Shown here piece after piece: positions 26,051 through 35,306 of a stretch of 64,000 nt of DNA. Each line of letters begins with the position of its first letter. Position 1 is the first letter of the stretch. Position numbers and translations under genes: made by a program. The notes beneath the pieces are model-generated. The model was not told the origin of the DNA. It was given only the letters and a program-made list of their open reading frames with translations, and made no database searches. Source of the DNA: Hyphomicrobiales bacterium (GTDB lineage: Bacteria; Pseudomonadota; Alphaproteobacteria; Rhizobiales; Rhodobiaceae); contig PKTR01000002.1 in assembly GCA_002869065.1 (NCBI GenBank), positions 1,302,001-1,366,000 of the forward strand, in the 5' to 3' direction.

Positions 26051-26454
26051 GCGCCCTCTCCCATGATGCCGGTCGGAGCCTTGGGGGCGGCGTCGGCGAT
26101 CGTCCGGGTGCTTTCGATCTTCACGGCGTCGTTGCCGGAGCCGATCAGTTCGCCGCAGGGCGTCGCCGGGTTCGCGGCGTCGATCGCCGGCGGTTTGGCA
26201 CCCATTTCGTAGACGGCGAGGAATTCGTCGGTCGCGGTGTTGCGCAGCGCGTTGAAGTAGCGCCGGCAGCCGGCGGCGTGGTTCCAGCGCTCGGCGAACA
26301 CGCCCTTGGTGTTTGTGCGCAGGAAGACGAAGTCGGCCCATTCCTCGTCGCTGAGCTTTTCGGGCTCTTTCGGACGGGCGATATGCGCTTCGCCGGCATA
26401 GGCGAACTCGGTCTGGTCGCGCGGGCCGCAATAGGGGCAGGTGATGACAAACAT
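26047..26454 (-). CDS. soxD: sarcosine oxidase delta subunit
   Basis: A 135-residue zinc-binding subunit. With ATG 26454 the N-terminus is MFVITCPYCG, and the residues Cys6, Cys9, His59 and Cys63 (in WNHAAGCRRYF) match the zinc site known in SoxD. The core RPKEPEKLSDEEWADFVFLRTN is typical. About 35 residues beyond the usual length extend the C-terminus, Ala/Pro-rich. It overlaps soxA by 4 nt and lies 13 nt after soxB. Confidence 0.94.
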   Translation of the reverse strand: MFVITCPYCGPRDQTEFAYAGEAHIARPKEPEKLSDEEWADFVFLRTNTKGVFAERWNHAAGCRRYFNALRNTATDEFLAVYEMGAKPPAIDAANPATPCGELIGSGNDAVKIESTRTIADAAPKAPTGIMGEGA

Positions 26455-26467
26455 GGCGGGCTGTTCC

Positions 26468-27718
26468 CTAGTGTGCGACGGCGGCGGCGCCGTGCTCGGC
26501 GACGAGGGCGCCGGAATAGAAGCGGTCGAGGGTGAAGGGCGCTGCAATGGCGTTCGGCTCGTCATTGGCGATAAGGTCGGCGAAGACGTGGCCGGAGCCG
26601 GGCGTCGCCTTCCAGCCGCCGGTGCCCCAGCCGCCATTGACGTAGAAACCCTTCACCGGCGTCTTGGTGATGATCGGGCTCGCATCCGGGCAGACGTCGA
26701 CGATACCGCCCCATTGGCGCATCATTCTGAGCCGCGAGAAGATCGGGAACATCTCGATCATCGACCCCATCTGATGCTCGATGATGTCGAGCGAACCGCG
26801 CTGGGTGTAGCTCAGATGCGCGTCGATGCCGGCGCCGATGACGAGTTCGCCCTTGTCCGACTGCGAGCAATAGGCGTGCACCGCGTTCGACATGACGACG
26901 CAGGGGTTCACGGGTTTGAGCGGTTCGGAAACCAGCGCCTGCAGCGGGTGGCTCTCGATCGGCAGGCGGATGCCGGCCATCTTCGCGACGACGCTGGTGT
27001 GGCCGGCGGTGACGCTGGCGATCTTCGGCGTGTGGATCGTGCCGCGCGTCGTCTCCAGACCGGTGACGCGTCCTTCCTCGATCTTCAGCCCGGTGACTTC
27101 GCAGTTCTGGATGACGTCGACGCCAAGCTTGTCGGCGGCGCGGGCATAGCCCCAGACGACGCCGTCGTGGCGATTGGTGCCGCCGGAGCGCTGCAGGGTG
27201 GCACCGATCACCGGATAGCGGATGTCCGGCGAGATGTTGAGGATCGGGCAGAATTCCTTGACCTGCTTGGGGTCGAGCCATTCGGCGTCGACGCCGTTCA
27301 GCCGGTTGGCCTCGACGCGCCGCTTCAACTGGCGCGCCTCGCCCTCGTCATGGGCGAGGTTGAGGACGCCGCGATGGCTCATCATGATGTTGTAGTTGAG
27401 TTCCTGGGCAAGCGTCTTCCAAAGGTCCAGCGCGTGGTCGTAGATCGCGGCCGATTCGTCGTAGAGATAGTTAGAGCGGATGATCGTGGTGTTGCGCCCG
27501 GCATTGCCGCCGCCGATCCAGCCCTTTTCGATCACGGCGATGTCGGTCATGCCGTGTTCCTTGGCGAGATAATAGGCGGTTGCGAGCCCATGTCCGCCGC
27601 CGCCGATGATGACGGCATCGTAGGAGGCCTTGGGTTCCGGCGCGCGCCAGGCGGGCTGCCACCCGGTATGTCCCCGCAACCCCTCACGCAGCAAAGAGAA
27701 AAGCGAATATTCGGCCAT
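26468..27718 (-). CDS. soxB: sarcosine oxidase beta subunit
   Basis: A 416-residue flavoprotein subunit that binds FAD and covalent FMN and oxidises sarcosine. The Rossmann motif [19 protein letters not shown] is near residue 38, followed by [24 protein letters not shown], which is diagnostic for SoxB. The C-terminal region has [15 protein letters not shown] and [28 protein letters not shown] 27718 ([11 protein letters not shown]) is preferred to GTG 27727. It is the first gene of soxBDAG; the promoter lies in the 170 bp before it. Confidence 0.95.
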   Translation of the reverse strand: MAEYSLFSLLREGLRGHTGWQPAWRAPEPKASYDAVIIGGGGHGLATAYYLAKEHGMTDIAVIEKGWIGGGNAGRNTTIIRSNYLYDESAAIYDHALDLWKTLAQELNYNIMMSHRGVLNLAHDEGEARQLKRRVEANRLNGVDAEWLDPKQVKEFCPILNISPDIRYPVIGATLQRSGGTNRHDGVVWGYARAADKLGVDVIQNCEVTGLKIEEGRVTGLETTRGTIHTPKIASVTAGHTSVVAKMAGIRLPIESHPLQALVSEPLKPVNPCVVMSNAVHAYCSQSDKGELVIGAGIDAHLSYTQRGSLDIIEHQMGSMIEMFPIFSRLRMMRQWGGIVDVCPDASPIITKTPVKGFYVNGGWGTGGWKATPGSGHVFADLIANDEPNAIAAPFTLDRFYSGALVAEHGAAAVAH

Positions 27719-27892
27719 GCGGCCCACCCTCGATCAGACGGAAGATTGCCGGCGTCATGCCAGCACTGGAAATCGCAGGCTAGCGCCTAACTGCCGTCAA
27801 ATCGAGCCGCAAGAGGACATTGACGTTTCCGATTGCGACATTGGCGGGAAAGGCGCGGCGGATCGAGGTGACGTTGCGCCGCGCCGTGCCGG

Positions 27893-28927
27893 TTATGCCA
27901 TGGCGTTGAACAGCAATCCGAGCGCCAGCGAGCCGATCAGCGCGAACGCCAGATAGGTGAGAAACACCGGCAGCCGGGCGAGTGCGAAGACGGCGATCGC
28001 GGCTGGGATCGAGGTCACGCCGCCGGCCAGCAGGAACGCCATGCCGGCGCCGGGCGCCATGCCCTGATCGATCAGCCCGGAGACCAGCGGCAAGGCGGCA
28101 TAGCCGTTCAGATAGGCCGGCACGCCGACGAGGGTGGCGAGGATGATCGGCATGATGCTCTCGCCGCCGACCAGAGACACGACCATGTCGGCGGGCACAT
28201 AGGCGACCATGAGGCTTTCGAGGAAGAAGGCGAGGGTCAGCCATTTGCCGAGGAAATTGAGATTCTGCAGGGCGTTCTGGCGGAATTTCGTGCGGCGGTC
28301 CGGTTCGTTCCAGAACTGCCAGTGCACTTCGCTCGGATTGCGCACGGCGGAGGCGCCGCAGCCGCCATTGCCGACGCCTTCGCGCAGCGGGGTCGCGAAC
28401 GCGCCGGACGACAGCAGGGCCCAGGTGCCGTAGCCGCCGATCATGCCCATGGCGACGGCCGCGAAGGTCTTGAAGAGCGCGAAAGTGGTGCCAAGCGTGC
28501 CGACGGTCAGCACGAACATGGACGGATCCATGATCGGCGAGGCGAGCCAGAAGGCCATCACGGCGGGTAGCGGCACGCCCATCGACAGCAGTGCCGCGAT
28601 CAGCGGAATGACGCCGCAGGAGCAGAACGGCGACAGGGCGCCCATCAGCGAGGCGGCGACGATCATCCAGGCCGGGTGGCCGGAAAAGGCGCGGGCGATC
28701 AGATTGTCGGCGCCCGAGGCCTTGGCGTAGGCCGCAACGCCGATCGAAAGCAGCAGGAAGGGCGACACGCCGATCAGCGCGCGAATGGTGAACTCGATCG
28801 ACTTTGCCGCCTGGGTGGAGTCGATCGCCGCCAGCACGGCGAAGGCAAGAGCGAGGAACACCCAGACCCGATCGATCTTCGGCAGGGACGACAACACGCC
28901 CGCGCGTTCAACCCGTTCATTCGCCAT
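27893..28927 (-). CDS. DUF318-family permease (YraQ/ArsP-like)
   Basis: A 344-residue polytopic membrane permease with about eight to nine helices. Hallmarks of the family: GALSPFCSCGVIPLIAAL, FWLASPIMDPSMFVLTVG and VGVPAYLNGYAALPLVSGLIDQGMAPGAGMAFL. ArsP members export organoarsenicals; others have no known substrate. A cytosolic loop contains GNGGCGASAVRNP. It lies 58 bp after an ArsR-family gene on the same strand, which supports a metal(loid)-responsive efflux unit. ATG 28927 is used; a longer in-frame extension covers the intergenic operator-like repeat and is unlikely to be coding. Confidence 0.85.
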   Translation of the reverse strand: MANERVERAGVLSSLPKIDRVWVFLALAFAVLAAIDSTQAAKSIEFTIRALIGVSPFLLLSIGVAAYAKASGADNLIARAFSGHPAWMIVAASLMGALSPFCSCGVIPLIAALLSMGVPLPAVMAFWLASPIMDPSMFVLTVGTLGTTFALFKTFAAVAMGMIGGYGTWALLSSGAFATPLREGVGNGGCGASAVRNPSEVHWQFWNEPDRRTKFRQNALQNLNFLGKWLTLAFFLESLMVAYVPADMVVSLVGGESIMPIILATLVGVPAYLNGYAALPLVSGLIDQGMAPGAGMAFLLAGGVTSIPAAIAVFALARLPVFLTYLAFALIGSLALGLLFNAMA

Positions 28928-28946
28928 GCTGTTCTTCCTTATTTCG

Positions 28947-28970
28947 ATATCACCGGTTTTATCGGTGTAT
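28947..28970. promoter_or_regulatory. operator-like inverted repeat before the permease gene
   Basis: ATATCACCG and CGGTGTAT arms flank an AT-rich centre. On the minus strand it contains ATAAAACCGGT (28962 down to 28952), nearly identical to ATAAAACCAGT upstream of the ArsR gene. Both motifs sit about 25-45 bp before a start codon. ArsR binding is inferred. Confidence 0.45.
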
Positions 28971-28985
28971 TTGCGCAAAAAATTT

Positions 28986-29309
28986 TCAGGCGACGTCGTC
29001 GACCGCATCGTCGGCGAAGCCACAGCAGCATTCCTCGACGAGAAACGCGCTGAGGGTCTGGATCGCGTCATAGTCGGCGACGCTGATCACTTCGCGGCCC
29101 TGCCTTTCCTGGGTGATAAGCTCTGCCCGGTGCAGGCTCGCCAGATGATGGGCGAGCGTGGAGGCCGGAATTGAGAGGCGCTTCTGAAGGTCGCCGACAT
29201 TCATACCGCCGCGGCCGGCCTTCACCAGCACGCGGAACAGGCGCAGGCGGGTCCGGTTGCCCAGAGCGGCAAGCGCGTCGGCGGCGGTGTCTTCGGTCAG
29301 TCGCGGCAT
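28986..29309 (-). CDS. ArsR-family metalloregulator with CCC tail
   Basis: A 107-residue winged-helix repressor-type protein: LAALGNRTRLRLFRVLVKAG, then the recognition helix LSIPASTLAHHLASLHRAELI and wing ERQGREVISVADY. The C-terminus holds three consecutive cysteines in VEECCCGFADDA, a probable thiol or metal-binding site. It should repress the downstream permease gene and itself. ATG 29309 is chosen over the preceding GTG. The protein is cytosolic and expected to be a dimer. The three-Cys tail differs from the classical Cys pair in the DNA-binding helix of E. coli ArsR. Confidence 0.85.
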   Translation of the reverse strand: MPRLTEDTAADALAALGNRTRLRLFRVLVKAGRGGMNVGDLQKRLSIPASTLAHHLASLHRAELITQERQGREVISVADYDAIQTLSAFLVEECCCGFADDAVDDVA

Positions 29310-29342
29310 CACATCAGTCCGTAGTTCCAGTCCGATATATCT

Positions 29343-29353
29343 ATAAAACCAGT
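29343..29353. promoter_or_regulatory. operator-like motif before the ArsR gene
   Basis: ATAAAACCAGT, part of the near-palindrome AAAACCAGTTTT (29345-29356), in an AT-rich stretch 34 bp upstream of the ArsR start. It matches 10 of 11 bases of the motif before the permease gene. Confidence 0.4.
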
Positions 29354-29380
29354 TTTCTAGTTATGTCAATCCCGACAACC

Positions 29381-29410
29381 GAAAACGCCCCGGCGGAGAG
29401 GCCGGGGCGT
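29381..29410 (-). terminator. terminator after fhs
   Basis: Perfect 10-bp stem ACGCCCCGGC/GCCGGGGCGT (29385-29394 with 29401-29410) with a 6-nt loop. On the minus strand TTTTC follows. It is about 50 nt after the fhs stop. Confidence 0.7.
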
Positions 29411-29461
29411 TGTCAGATGTTTGCAAAGGAAGCGGCCTTCTGTTGGCCCCTCGCAGAGAGG

Positions 29462-31156
29462 TCAGAACAGGCCTTCGATCTGGCCGTCGGCGTCGAGGCC
29501 GATCGCTTCGGCGGACGGGTGCCGCGGCAGGCCGGGCATGGTCATGATCTCCCCGCAGATGACGACGATGAAGCCGGCGCCGGCGGAAAGTCGGACCTCG
29601 CGGATCGGCACGCCGTGGCCGGTCGGGGCGCCGCGCAGGTTCGGGTCGGTCGAGAAGCTGTACTGGGTCTTGGCCATGCAGATCGGCAAATCGCCGTGGC
29701 CCTGCTCCTCCCAGGCGCGCAGCTGGTCGCGGATCTTCTTGTCGGCGAGCACTTCGCTGGCGCGGTAGATGCGGGTGGCGATGTCCTCGATCTTGGCGAA
29801 CAGGCCCATCTTGTCGTTGTAGAGCGGGGCGAACTGGGCAGCGCCGGAATCGGCGATTTCGGCCACCCGGCGGGCGAGATCTTCGGTGCCGGCCGAGCCG
29901 TCGGCCCAGTGGCGGCACAGGATCGCTTCCGCGCTGTGTTCCTCGCAATAGGTCTTCACCGCCTCGATTTCGGCTTCGGTGTCGGCGCTGAAATGGTTGA
30001 TGGCGACGACGACCGGCACGCCGAACTGCTTCACATTGGCGATGTGGCGGCCGAGGTTCTCGCAGCCGGCGACGACCGCTTCGACGTTCTCGGGGCCGAG
30101 GTCGGCTCTCGCGACGCCGCCGTTCATCTTCAGTGCGCGGATGGTGGCGACGATGACGGCGGCATCGGGCTTCAGGTCGCCCTTGCGGCACTTGATGTCG
30201 AAGAACTTTTCAGCGCCGAGGTCAGCGCCGAAGCCGGCTTCGGTGACGACGTAGTCGGCGAGTTTCAGCGCTGTCTTCGTCGCGACCAAAGAGTTGCAGC
30301 CATGGGCGATGTTGGCAAACGGGCCGCCATGGATGAAGGCGGGGTTGTTTTCCAGCGTCTGAACGAGGTTCGGCTGCATGGCCTGCTGCAACAGCACGGT
30401 CATGGCGCCGTCGGCCTTGATGTCGCGGCAGGTGACCGGCGTCTTGTCGCTGCGGGCGCCGACGACGATGTTGCCGAGCCGCTCCTGCAGGTCGGCGAGG
30501 TCGCGCGACAGGCACAGGATCGCCATGATCTCGGAGGCGACCGTGATGTCGAAACCGGCCTCGCGCGGATAGCCGTTGGCGACGCCGCCAAGCGCGGACA
30601 CGATCTGGCGCAGCGAGCGGTCGTTCATGTCCATCACGCGGCGCCAGGTCACCCGGCGCGGGTCGATGCCGAGTTCGTTGCCCCAGTGGATGTGGTTGTC
30701 GATCATCGCGGCGAGCAAATTGTGCGCGGCGGTGATGGCGTGGAAGTCGCCGGTGAAATGCAGGTTGATGTCTTCCATCGGCACGACCTGGGCATGGCCG
30801 CCGCCGGCCGCGCCGCCCTTCATGCCGAAGCAGGGGCCAAGCGAGGGCTCGCGCAGGCAGATCATCGCCTTCTTGCCGATACGGTTGAGGCCGTCGCCGA
30901 GGCCGACCGTTGTCGTCGTCTTGCCTTCGCCGGCGGGCGTCGGGCTGATCGCGGTGACGAGAATGAGCTTGCCGTCAGGGCGGCCGTCGAGCGAGGCGAT
31001 GAAATCGGCGCTCACCTTGGCCTTGTCGTGGCCGAAGGGAATGAGGTGGTCGCTGTCGATGCCGAGATTCTCGCCAATCTCCCAGATCGGCTTCTTCTTC
31101 GCGGCGCGCGCAATCTCGATGTCGGACTGCGGTTTTTCGGCGGCGCCTGATGCCAT
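29462..31156 (-). CDS. fhs: formate-tetrahydrofolate ligase
   Basis: A 564-residue ATP-dependent enzyme that makes 10-formyl-THF from formate and THF. The nucleotide loop [20 protein letters not shown], the folate/PEP-region motif [25 protein letters not shown] and [22 protein letters not shown] are all intact. The C-terminus [21 protein letters not shown] is typical. GAGGAGAGGG precedes the ATG. It stands apart from the soxBDAG operon but feeds the same THF pool, since sarcosine and dimethylglycine oxidation produce methylene-THF. Confidence 0.96.
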   Translation of the reverse strand: MASGAAEKPQSDIEIARAAKKKPIWEIGENLGIDSDHLIPFGHDKAKVSADFIASLDGRPDGKLILVTAISPTPAGEGKTTTTVGLGDGLNRIGKKAMICLREPSLGPCFGMKGGAAGGGHAQVVPMEDINLHFTGDFHAITAAHNLLAAMIDNHIHWGNELGIDPRRVTWRRVMDMNDRSLRQIVSALGGVANGYPREAGFDITVASEIMAILCLSRDLADLQERLGNIVVGARSDKTPVTCRDIKADGAMTVLLQQAMQPNLVQTLENNPAFIHGGPFANIAHGCNSLVATKTALKLADYVVTEAGFGADLGAEKFFDIKCRKGDLKPDAAVIVATIRALKMNGGVARADLGPENVEAVVAGCENLGRHIANVKQFGVPVVVAINHFSADTEAEIEAVKTYCEEHSAEAILCRHWADGSAGTEDLARRVAEIADSGAAQFAPLYNDKMGLFAKIEDIATRIYRASEVLADKKIRDQLRAWEEQGHGDLPICMAKTQYSFSTDPNLRGAPTGHGVPIREVRLSAGAGFIVVICGEIMTMPGLPRHPSAEAIGLDADGQIEGLF

Positions 31157-31404
31157 GACCCTCTCCTCGCTGTCGTGCCGGGCTGTCGTGCCGGACGGCT
31201 GTTCGATCCGTGCCGACCATGACGACGAAACCCGAGCCGATCTCGGCTTTGGTCGACCAAACCTGTCTTATCTGCGACAGGGGCGGGACGAAAGGGGGCG
31301 AGGGGAGAGGAGCCGCAAACGTGTTGCGCGCGGGCAGCCGGATCGCTTGCCCGAGGCGCTTTCCGCGCGATGCGCGCGGATTTTTCGAAAGCGGTTAAGG
31401 CCGT

Positions 31405-31722
31405 TCAGATCACATTGAGAGCGGCTTTTGCCGAACTCATGACTTCCGGCTGATCCTCCATGCGGAAGCCGGCCTGCAGGAGCTCGGTGGTGTATTTCTT
31501 GTTGTAGATAAATGCCCAGACGATGTTGATGACGATGCCGAGGACGCCGGCGGAAATCAGCGAAAACAAGATCGAGGCAATGGTGATGCCGATCCCGACG
31601 CCGAGATCGCCACGGAAAATCGCCGGAATGCCTCCGAAGAAAAAGCTCGTCCAACTGAAGCCGTAATACCCTGTCTTCACAACGCCGGTGGTTGGATTGA
31701 CCAGTCTGATTGCGTGAGCCAT
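31405..31722 (-). CDS. small membrane protein with FFFGGIPAIFRGD motif
   Basis: A 105-residue protein with two or three membrane helices. The N-terminal part reads RLVNPTTGVVKTGYYGFSWTSFFFGG followed by IPAIFRGDLGVG; similar GFSWT/FFFG/FRGD sequences occur in small uncharacterised membrane proteins of many bacteria. A helix IGITIASILFSLISAGVLG and IVINIVWAFIYNKKYTTELL follow. No enzymatic function can be assigned. ATG 31722 has GAGG upstream at good distance. It is divergent from the GbdR-like regulator with a 286-bp AT-richer promoter region between them. Confidence 0.7.
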   Translation of the reverse strand: MAHAIRLVNPTTGVVKTGYYGFSWTSFFFGGIPAIFRGDLGVGIGITIASILFSLISAGVLGIVINIVWAFIYNKKYTTELLQAGFRMEDQPEVMSSAKAALNVI

Positions 31723-32008
31723 CGCTGCACCTCGAATTATCGCGCCTAGCGGCCGTGATCGTCGTTCCTGACTATCGACCAGATGCAGCGAAACAATCAA
31801 TAGTTGTTTAAAAGAGATACACACCAAAAATGATATACCCTCGAGCGTGCAACGATGATGTCGAAGCTGCGACATATGTATTGCCCTCGCGTCATATCGC
31901 CCGCTAGTGTGCCGGTTGGCACTGCTTCACCGTGGCGCGCGGGCCAGGGGAGCCGGTGAGTGGCGAGGCGATTGCGCGGGGCAATCGACGGCGGGCGGAA
32001 CGACGCGC

Positions 32009-33049
32009 ATGGCGGCAGGCGACAAGAACGCGGCAACGCAGACGGGCGGCATCGAACCGGTTCGGCATTTCGTCTTCATTCTCATCCCCGATTTCACCCT
32101 TATGGCGTTCTCGTCGGCGGTCGAGCCGTTGCGCATGGCCAACCGCGTTCTGAAGAAGGAAGCCTATTCCTGGTCGGTGGTCACGCTCGACGGCCAGCCG
32201 GTGAAGGCCTCGAACGGGCTCAGCGTCGTTCCCGACGGGTCGCTTGCCGATCTGAAGACCGGGCGGCTCGGCTTTCACAGACCCGACATGGTGCTTGTCT
32301 GCTCCGGCGTGACGGTTGAACGGTTATCGAGCGCCGATCTGTTCGGCTATCTGCGCAGACTGCATGGGCAAGGGGTGCCGATCGGCGGCATGTGCACCAG
32401 TGCGTGGCTTCTGGCGCGCGCGGGACTTCTGGAAGACCGGCGCTGCGCGATTCACTGGGAGACGCTGCCCTCCTTCGCCGAGACCTTCCCGGATGTGGAA
32501 GTGCAGGCGGATCTGTTCGAGGTCGAGGACAATATCTACACCTGCGCCGGCGGCACCGCGGCGATCGACATGATGCTGCATCTGGTCGGTGAGCAACTCG
32601 GCCCGGCGGTTGCCGAACGGGTCAGCGAGCAGTGCATCATCGACCGGGTGCGCAAGCCGCAGGACCGCCAGCGGCTGCCGCTCAACGCCCGGGTCGGCGT
32701 GCACAATTCGAAGCTTCTGGCGATGATCGAGCTGATGGAAAGCCATCTCGCCGAGCCGCTGACGCTTGCGCAGATCGCCGATAAGACGGGGCTGTCGCGG
32801 CGCCATGTGGAACGGCTGTTCCGTCAGCTTCTTGGTCGCTCGCCGGCGCGTTATTATCTCGATCTCAGGCTCGATCGGGCGCGCCACCTGTTGCTGCAGT
32901 CTGATATGTCGATCGTCGAGGTGGCGATTGCGTGTGGCTTCGTCTCGGCGTCGCATTTCTCCAAATGCTACCGCGAGCTCTATGGCCGTTCGCCGCAGGC
33001 AGACCGGCGTCAGGCCGGCGGCAGCACGGCTCCCGATCTGATCAGCTAG
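32009..33049 (+). CDS. GlxA/GbdR-type AraC-family activator
   Basis: A 346-residue regulator with an N-terminal DJ-1/PfpI-like (class I glutamine amidotransferase) domain (about 15-190: HFVFILIPDFTLMAFSSAVEPLRMAN, GMCTSAWLLARAGLL, CAGGTAAIDMML) and a C-terminal AraC helix-turn-helix pair (about 235-335: LTLAQIADKTGLSRRHVERLF, SIVEVAIACGFVSASHFSKCY). Pseudomonas GbdR has this architecture and activates glycine betaine catabolism in response to betaine or dimethylglycine. Its position beside the betaine and dimethylglycine genes supports that role. It converges with the MetF-like gene (17 bp). ATG 32009 has only a weak ribosome site. Confidence 0.87.
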   Translation: MAAGDKNAATQTGGIEPVRHFVFILIPDFTLMAFSSAVEPLRMANRVLKKEAYSWSVVTLDGQPVKASNGLSVVPDGSLADLKTGRLGFHRPDMVLVCSGVTVERLSSADLFGYLRRLHGQGVPIGGMCTSAWLLARAGLLEDRRCAIHWETLPSFAETFPDVEVQADLFEVEDNIYTCAGGTAAIDMMLHLVGEQLGPAVAERVSEQCIIDRVRKPQDRQRLPLNARVGVHNSKLLAMIELMESHLAEPLTLAQIADKTGLSRRHVERLFRQLLGRSPARYYLDLRLDRARHLLLQSDMSIVEVAIACGFVSASHFSKCYRELYGRSPQADRRQAGGSTAPDLIS

Positions 33050-33066
33050 CAGCCAGTCGGGAAGTT

Positions 33067-34035
33067 TCAGCCCAGATCGACGGAAAAGGCCGATCCGTTC
33101 CGCTTCATCTGGAAGCGGTTTTCGGCAACGGCCGACGCCCAGGCGGCGGACTTCGCGAACCCGCCGAAGGTGAACAGGTGCAGGCCGGTGATGCGCGACA
33201 GCGGGTCGGCGACGAGGGCTTCCGCGAGCGGGGCGATGACGTCGTCGGGCGCGCGTTCGGACGCCAGCTTGGTCAGCTTCAGGCCGCTCTTTGCCGCAAA
33301 CCCGGCGGAGGCCCGCACGCCGCACATGGCGGCGAACTTGATCAGCGTTGCCGGCTTGGTCGGGCCGGCGAGGCCGACGCGGATCGGCAGCGTGTTGCCG
33401 GCGTCGCGCATTTCGCGCTCCCAGGCGAGGATGGTGCGGGCGGAGAAGGAGAACTGCGTGACGATCTCGACCGCGATACCGGTTTCGCGCGCGAAGGTGT
33501 TCTTCATCAGCAGGAAGTCGCGGGCGACGTCGCTCGGGATCGCCGGGTTCGGCTCGGGATGGCCGGCGACGAAGGCACGCTCGATGCCGTGGCGCTCCAG
33601 CAACCCGCTCTCCAGCACGTCGAGGCTGTTGGCGAACGGCCCGGCGGGCATCCCGGGATCGCCGGCGATGATCAGCACGTCGCGCACATCGGCGCATTCG
33701 CGCAGCCGGGCGAGCGTGTCGTCGAGTTCGGAGAAGCCGGACAGGCGGCGGGCGGCGAGATGCGGAACAGGGCGCATGCCGTCCTGGGCAAGCCGGACGG
33801 CGAGCGGAATGGTGTCGGCGAGCGAGGCGCCCGGCAGCAGCGGCAGGAACACTTCCGTGCCGGCGGTCATGATGTCGGAAAAGAACGGGATCTTGGCGGC
33901 GGCGACCGGCGCCAGTTCGAAAGACGATGACGCCGCCAACTGGCGGATCATGTCCTGCTGTGTCGGCTGGTAGGCAAGCTGGCCGGCGAGGTCGGCGGGC
34001 ATTGCGGTGTCAAGAAGAGCGGTCTTCAGTTCCAT
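33067..34035 (-). CDS. methylenetetrahydrofolate reductase-like protein
   Basis: A 322-residue TIM-barrel protein of the MTHFR family. Motifs: FELAPVAAAKIPFFSDIMTAGTEVFLP, MRPVPHLAARRL, VLIIAGDPGMPAGPF and the C-terminal GLHLFTFGGFAKSAAW. Compared with classical MetF the FAD-binding and catalytic N-terminal segments are divergent, so it may be a specialised reductase or folate-dependent enzyme rather than the main MetF. It is the third gene of the minus-strand betaine block, where it could direct methylene-THF from dimethylglycine towards methyl-THF. ATG 34035 is preferred; ATG 34080 is possible. Confidence 0.75.
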   Translation of the reverse strand: MELKTALLDTAMPADLAGQLAYQPTQQDMIRQLAASSSFELAPVAAAKIPFFSDIMTAGTEVFLPLLPGASLADTIPLAVRLAQDGMRPVPHLAARRLSGFSELDDTLARLRECADVRDVLIIAGDPGMPAGPFANSLDVLESGLLERHGIERAFVAGHPEPNPAIPSDVARDFLLMKNTFARETGIAVEIVTQFSFSARTILAWEREMRDAGNTLPIRVGLAGPTKPATLIKFAAMCGVRASAGFAAKSGLKLTKLASERAPDDVIAPLAEALVADPLSRITGLHLFTFGGFAKSAAWASAVAENRFQMKRNGSAFSVDLG

Positions 34036-34139
34036 GACCTGATATCCGGCTGGCGCGGCATCTGGCGCGATCCAAAGCATGATCGGTCCGGAACAACCGC
34101 CGATCTCCGGAAAATCTACGAGTTTTTTTGCGTTCTATT

Positions 34140-34176
34140 TTGTCTGGCTGCGACGTTGAGCGACGTGGCCAGACAA
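34140..34176. promoter_or_regulatory. inverted repeat in the leader of the MetF-like gene
   Basis: Perfect 9-bp arms TTGTCTGGC (34140-34148) and GCCAGACAA (34168-34176) with a 19-nt spacer lie in the 173-bp gap between the methyltransferase stop and the MetF-like start. The minus-strand tail is A-rich, not T-rich, so it is not a standard terminator for that strand. Function unknown. Confidence 0.45.
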
Positions 34177-34208
34177 TTCTCTTTGCAGGGCACTGGAAAA
34201 CCGGCCCA

Positions 34209-35222
34209 TCAGGAGCGTCGGCGGCGCGTTCGCGTGCGCGGTTCGCCGGCTTCCTTCGGCGGCGATACCAGCGGCCCGATGCGTGCGACGATGCTGTCCT
34301 GATCCGGCCGCGGGCGGTCGGCGCCCTCATTGGTGAGATACTCGTCGAGGGCGACGCGCATCGCCGCGACATGTTCCGGCGAGGTGCCGCAGCAGCCGCC
34401 GATGATGCGGGCGCCGGAGTCGGCGGCAAGCCGCACATAGTCGGCCATCAGTTCCGGCGTGCCGGAATAGACGATGTTTTCACCCTCGAAATGCGGCACG
34501 CCGCAATTGGCCTTGGCGATGACGATCGCTTGCGGGTCGGCTTCGGTCATGGCGAGCACCGAGACCAGCAGATCGGAGGCGCCGACGCCGCAATTGGCGC
34601 CGAAGGCGGCCGGGTGCGGCTCGAGCGTTTCGGCGAGCGTGTCGAGCGCGGCTGGCGCTAGCCCCATCATGGTGCGGCCAGCGGTGTCGAAACTTGCCGT
34701 CAGCGTATAGGGCATGCCGCAACGGGTGGCGGCTGCGGCTGCGGCGCGCATTTCTTCCGGCGCCGACATGGTCTCGATCCAGACGATATCGACGCCGCCG
34801 GCGGCAAGGCCTTCAATCTGTTCGGCGAAGGCGTCGACCGCGCCGTCATAGGAAAGGGAGCCAAGCGGTTCGAACAATTCGCCGGTCGGGCCGACCGAGC
34901 CGGCAACCACGACCGGGCGGCCTGCGGCTTCAGCCTCGGCGCGGGCGAGACGGGCGGCCTGTTCGTTGAGATCGACGACGCGATCTTCCAGTCCGTGCAG
35001 CTTCAACCGGTGGCGGTTGGCGCCGAAGGTGTTGGTGAGGATGATGTCGGAGCCCGCCTCGACAAAGGCGCGGTGCAGGGCGAGCACTTTCTCCGGCGCC
35101 TCGACGTTCCAGACGTCGGGCGCTTCGCCGGCTTCCAGCCCCATGGCGAAGAAGTTGGTGCCGGTGGCGCCGTCGGCCAAGAGGATGCGGCGTTCGGCAA
35201 GCAGGGTTTCGAAGAGAGACAT
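34209..35222 (-). CDS. bmt: betaine-homocysteine S-methyltransferase-like enzyme
   Basis: A 337-residue zinc-dependent homocysteine methyltransferase. Motifs: LLADGATGTNFFAMGLEAG, ILTNTFGANRHRL, VAGSVGPTGELFEPLG and the three zinc cysteines Cys211 (AFGANCGVG) and Cys277/Cys278 (IIGGCCGTSPEH). The methyl donor is not fixed by these motifs (betaine, S-methylmethionine or another), but the neighbourhood (dimethylglycine dehydrogenase-like gene upstream, GbdR-type regulator) points to betaine, giving dimethylglycine and methionine. A Lys/Arg-rich tail ends the protein. A hairpin just upstream may attenuate its transcription. Confidence 0.86.
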   Translation of the reverse strand: MSLFETLLAERRILLADGATGTNFFAMGLEAGEAPDVWNVEAPEKVLALHRAFVEAGSDIILTNTFGANRHRLKLHGLEDRVVDLNEQAARLARAEAEAAGRPVVVAGSVGPTGELFEPLGSLSYDGAVDAFAEQIEGLAAGGVDIVWIETMSAPEEMRAAAAAATRCGMPYTLTASFDTAGRTMMGLAPAALDTLAETLEPHPAAFGANCGVGASDLLVSVLAMTEADPQAIVIAKANCGVPHFEGENIVYSGTPELMADYVRLAADSGARIIGGCCGTSPEHVAAMRVALDEYLTNEGADRPRPDQDSIVARIGPLVSPPKEAGEPRTRTRRRRS

Positions 35223-35235
35223 GACGGCCTCGCAA

Positions 35236-35269
35236 GAAAATACGCGAGGGCAGGAACGTCCTGCCCTCG
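35236..35269 (-). terminator. terminator-like hairpin between the DMGDH-like gene and bmt
   Basis: Perfect 11-bp stem CGAGGGCAGGA/TCCTGCCCTCG (35245-35255 with 35259-35269) with a 3-nt loop. On the minus strand CGTATTTTCTTG follows. It is about 38 nt after the DMGDH-like stop and only 23 nt before the bmt start, so it may terminate or attenuate. Confidence 0.7.
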
Positions 35270-35306
35270 TCTCATATATGAACTGATTGCCCGGCGAGCG
35301 AGGGGA

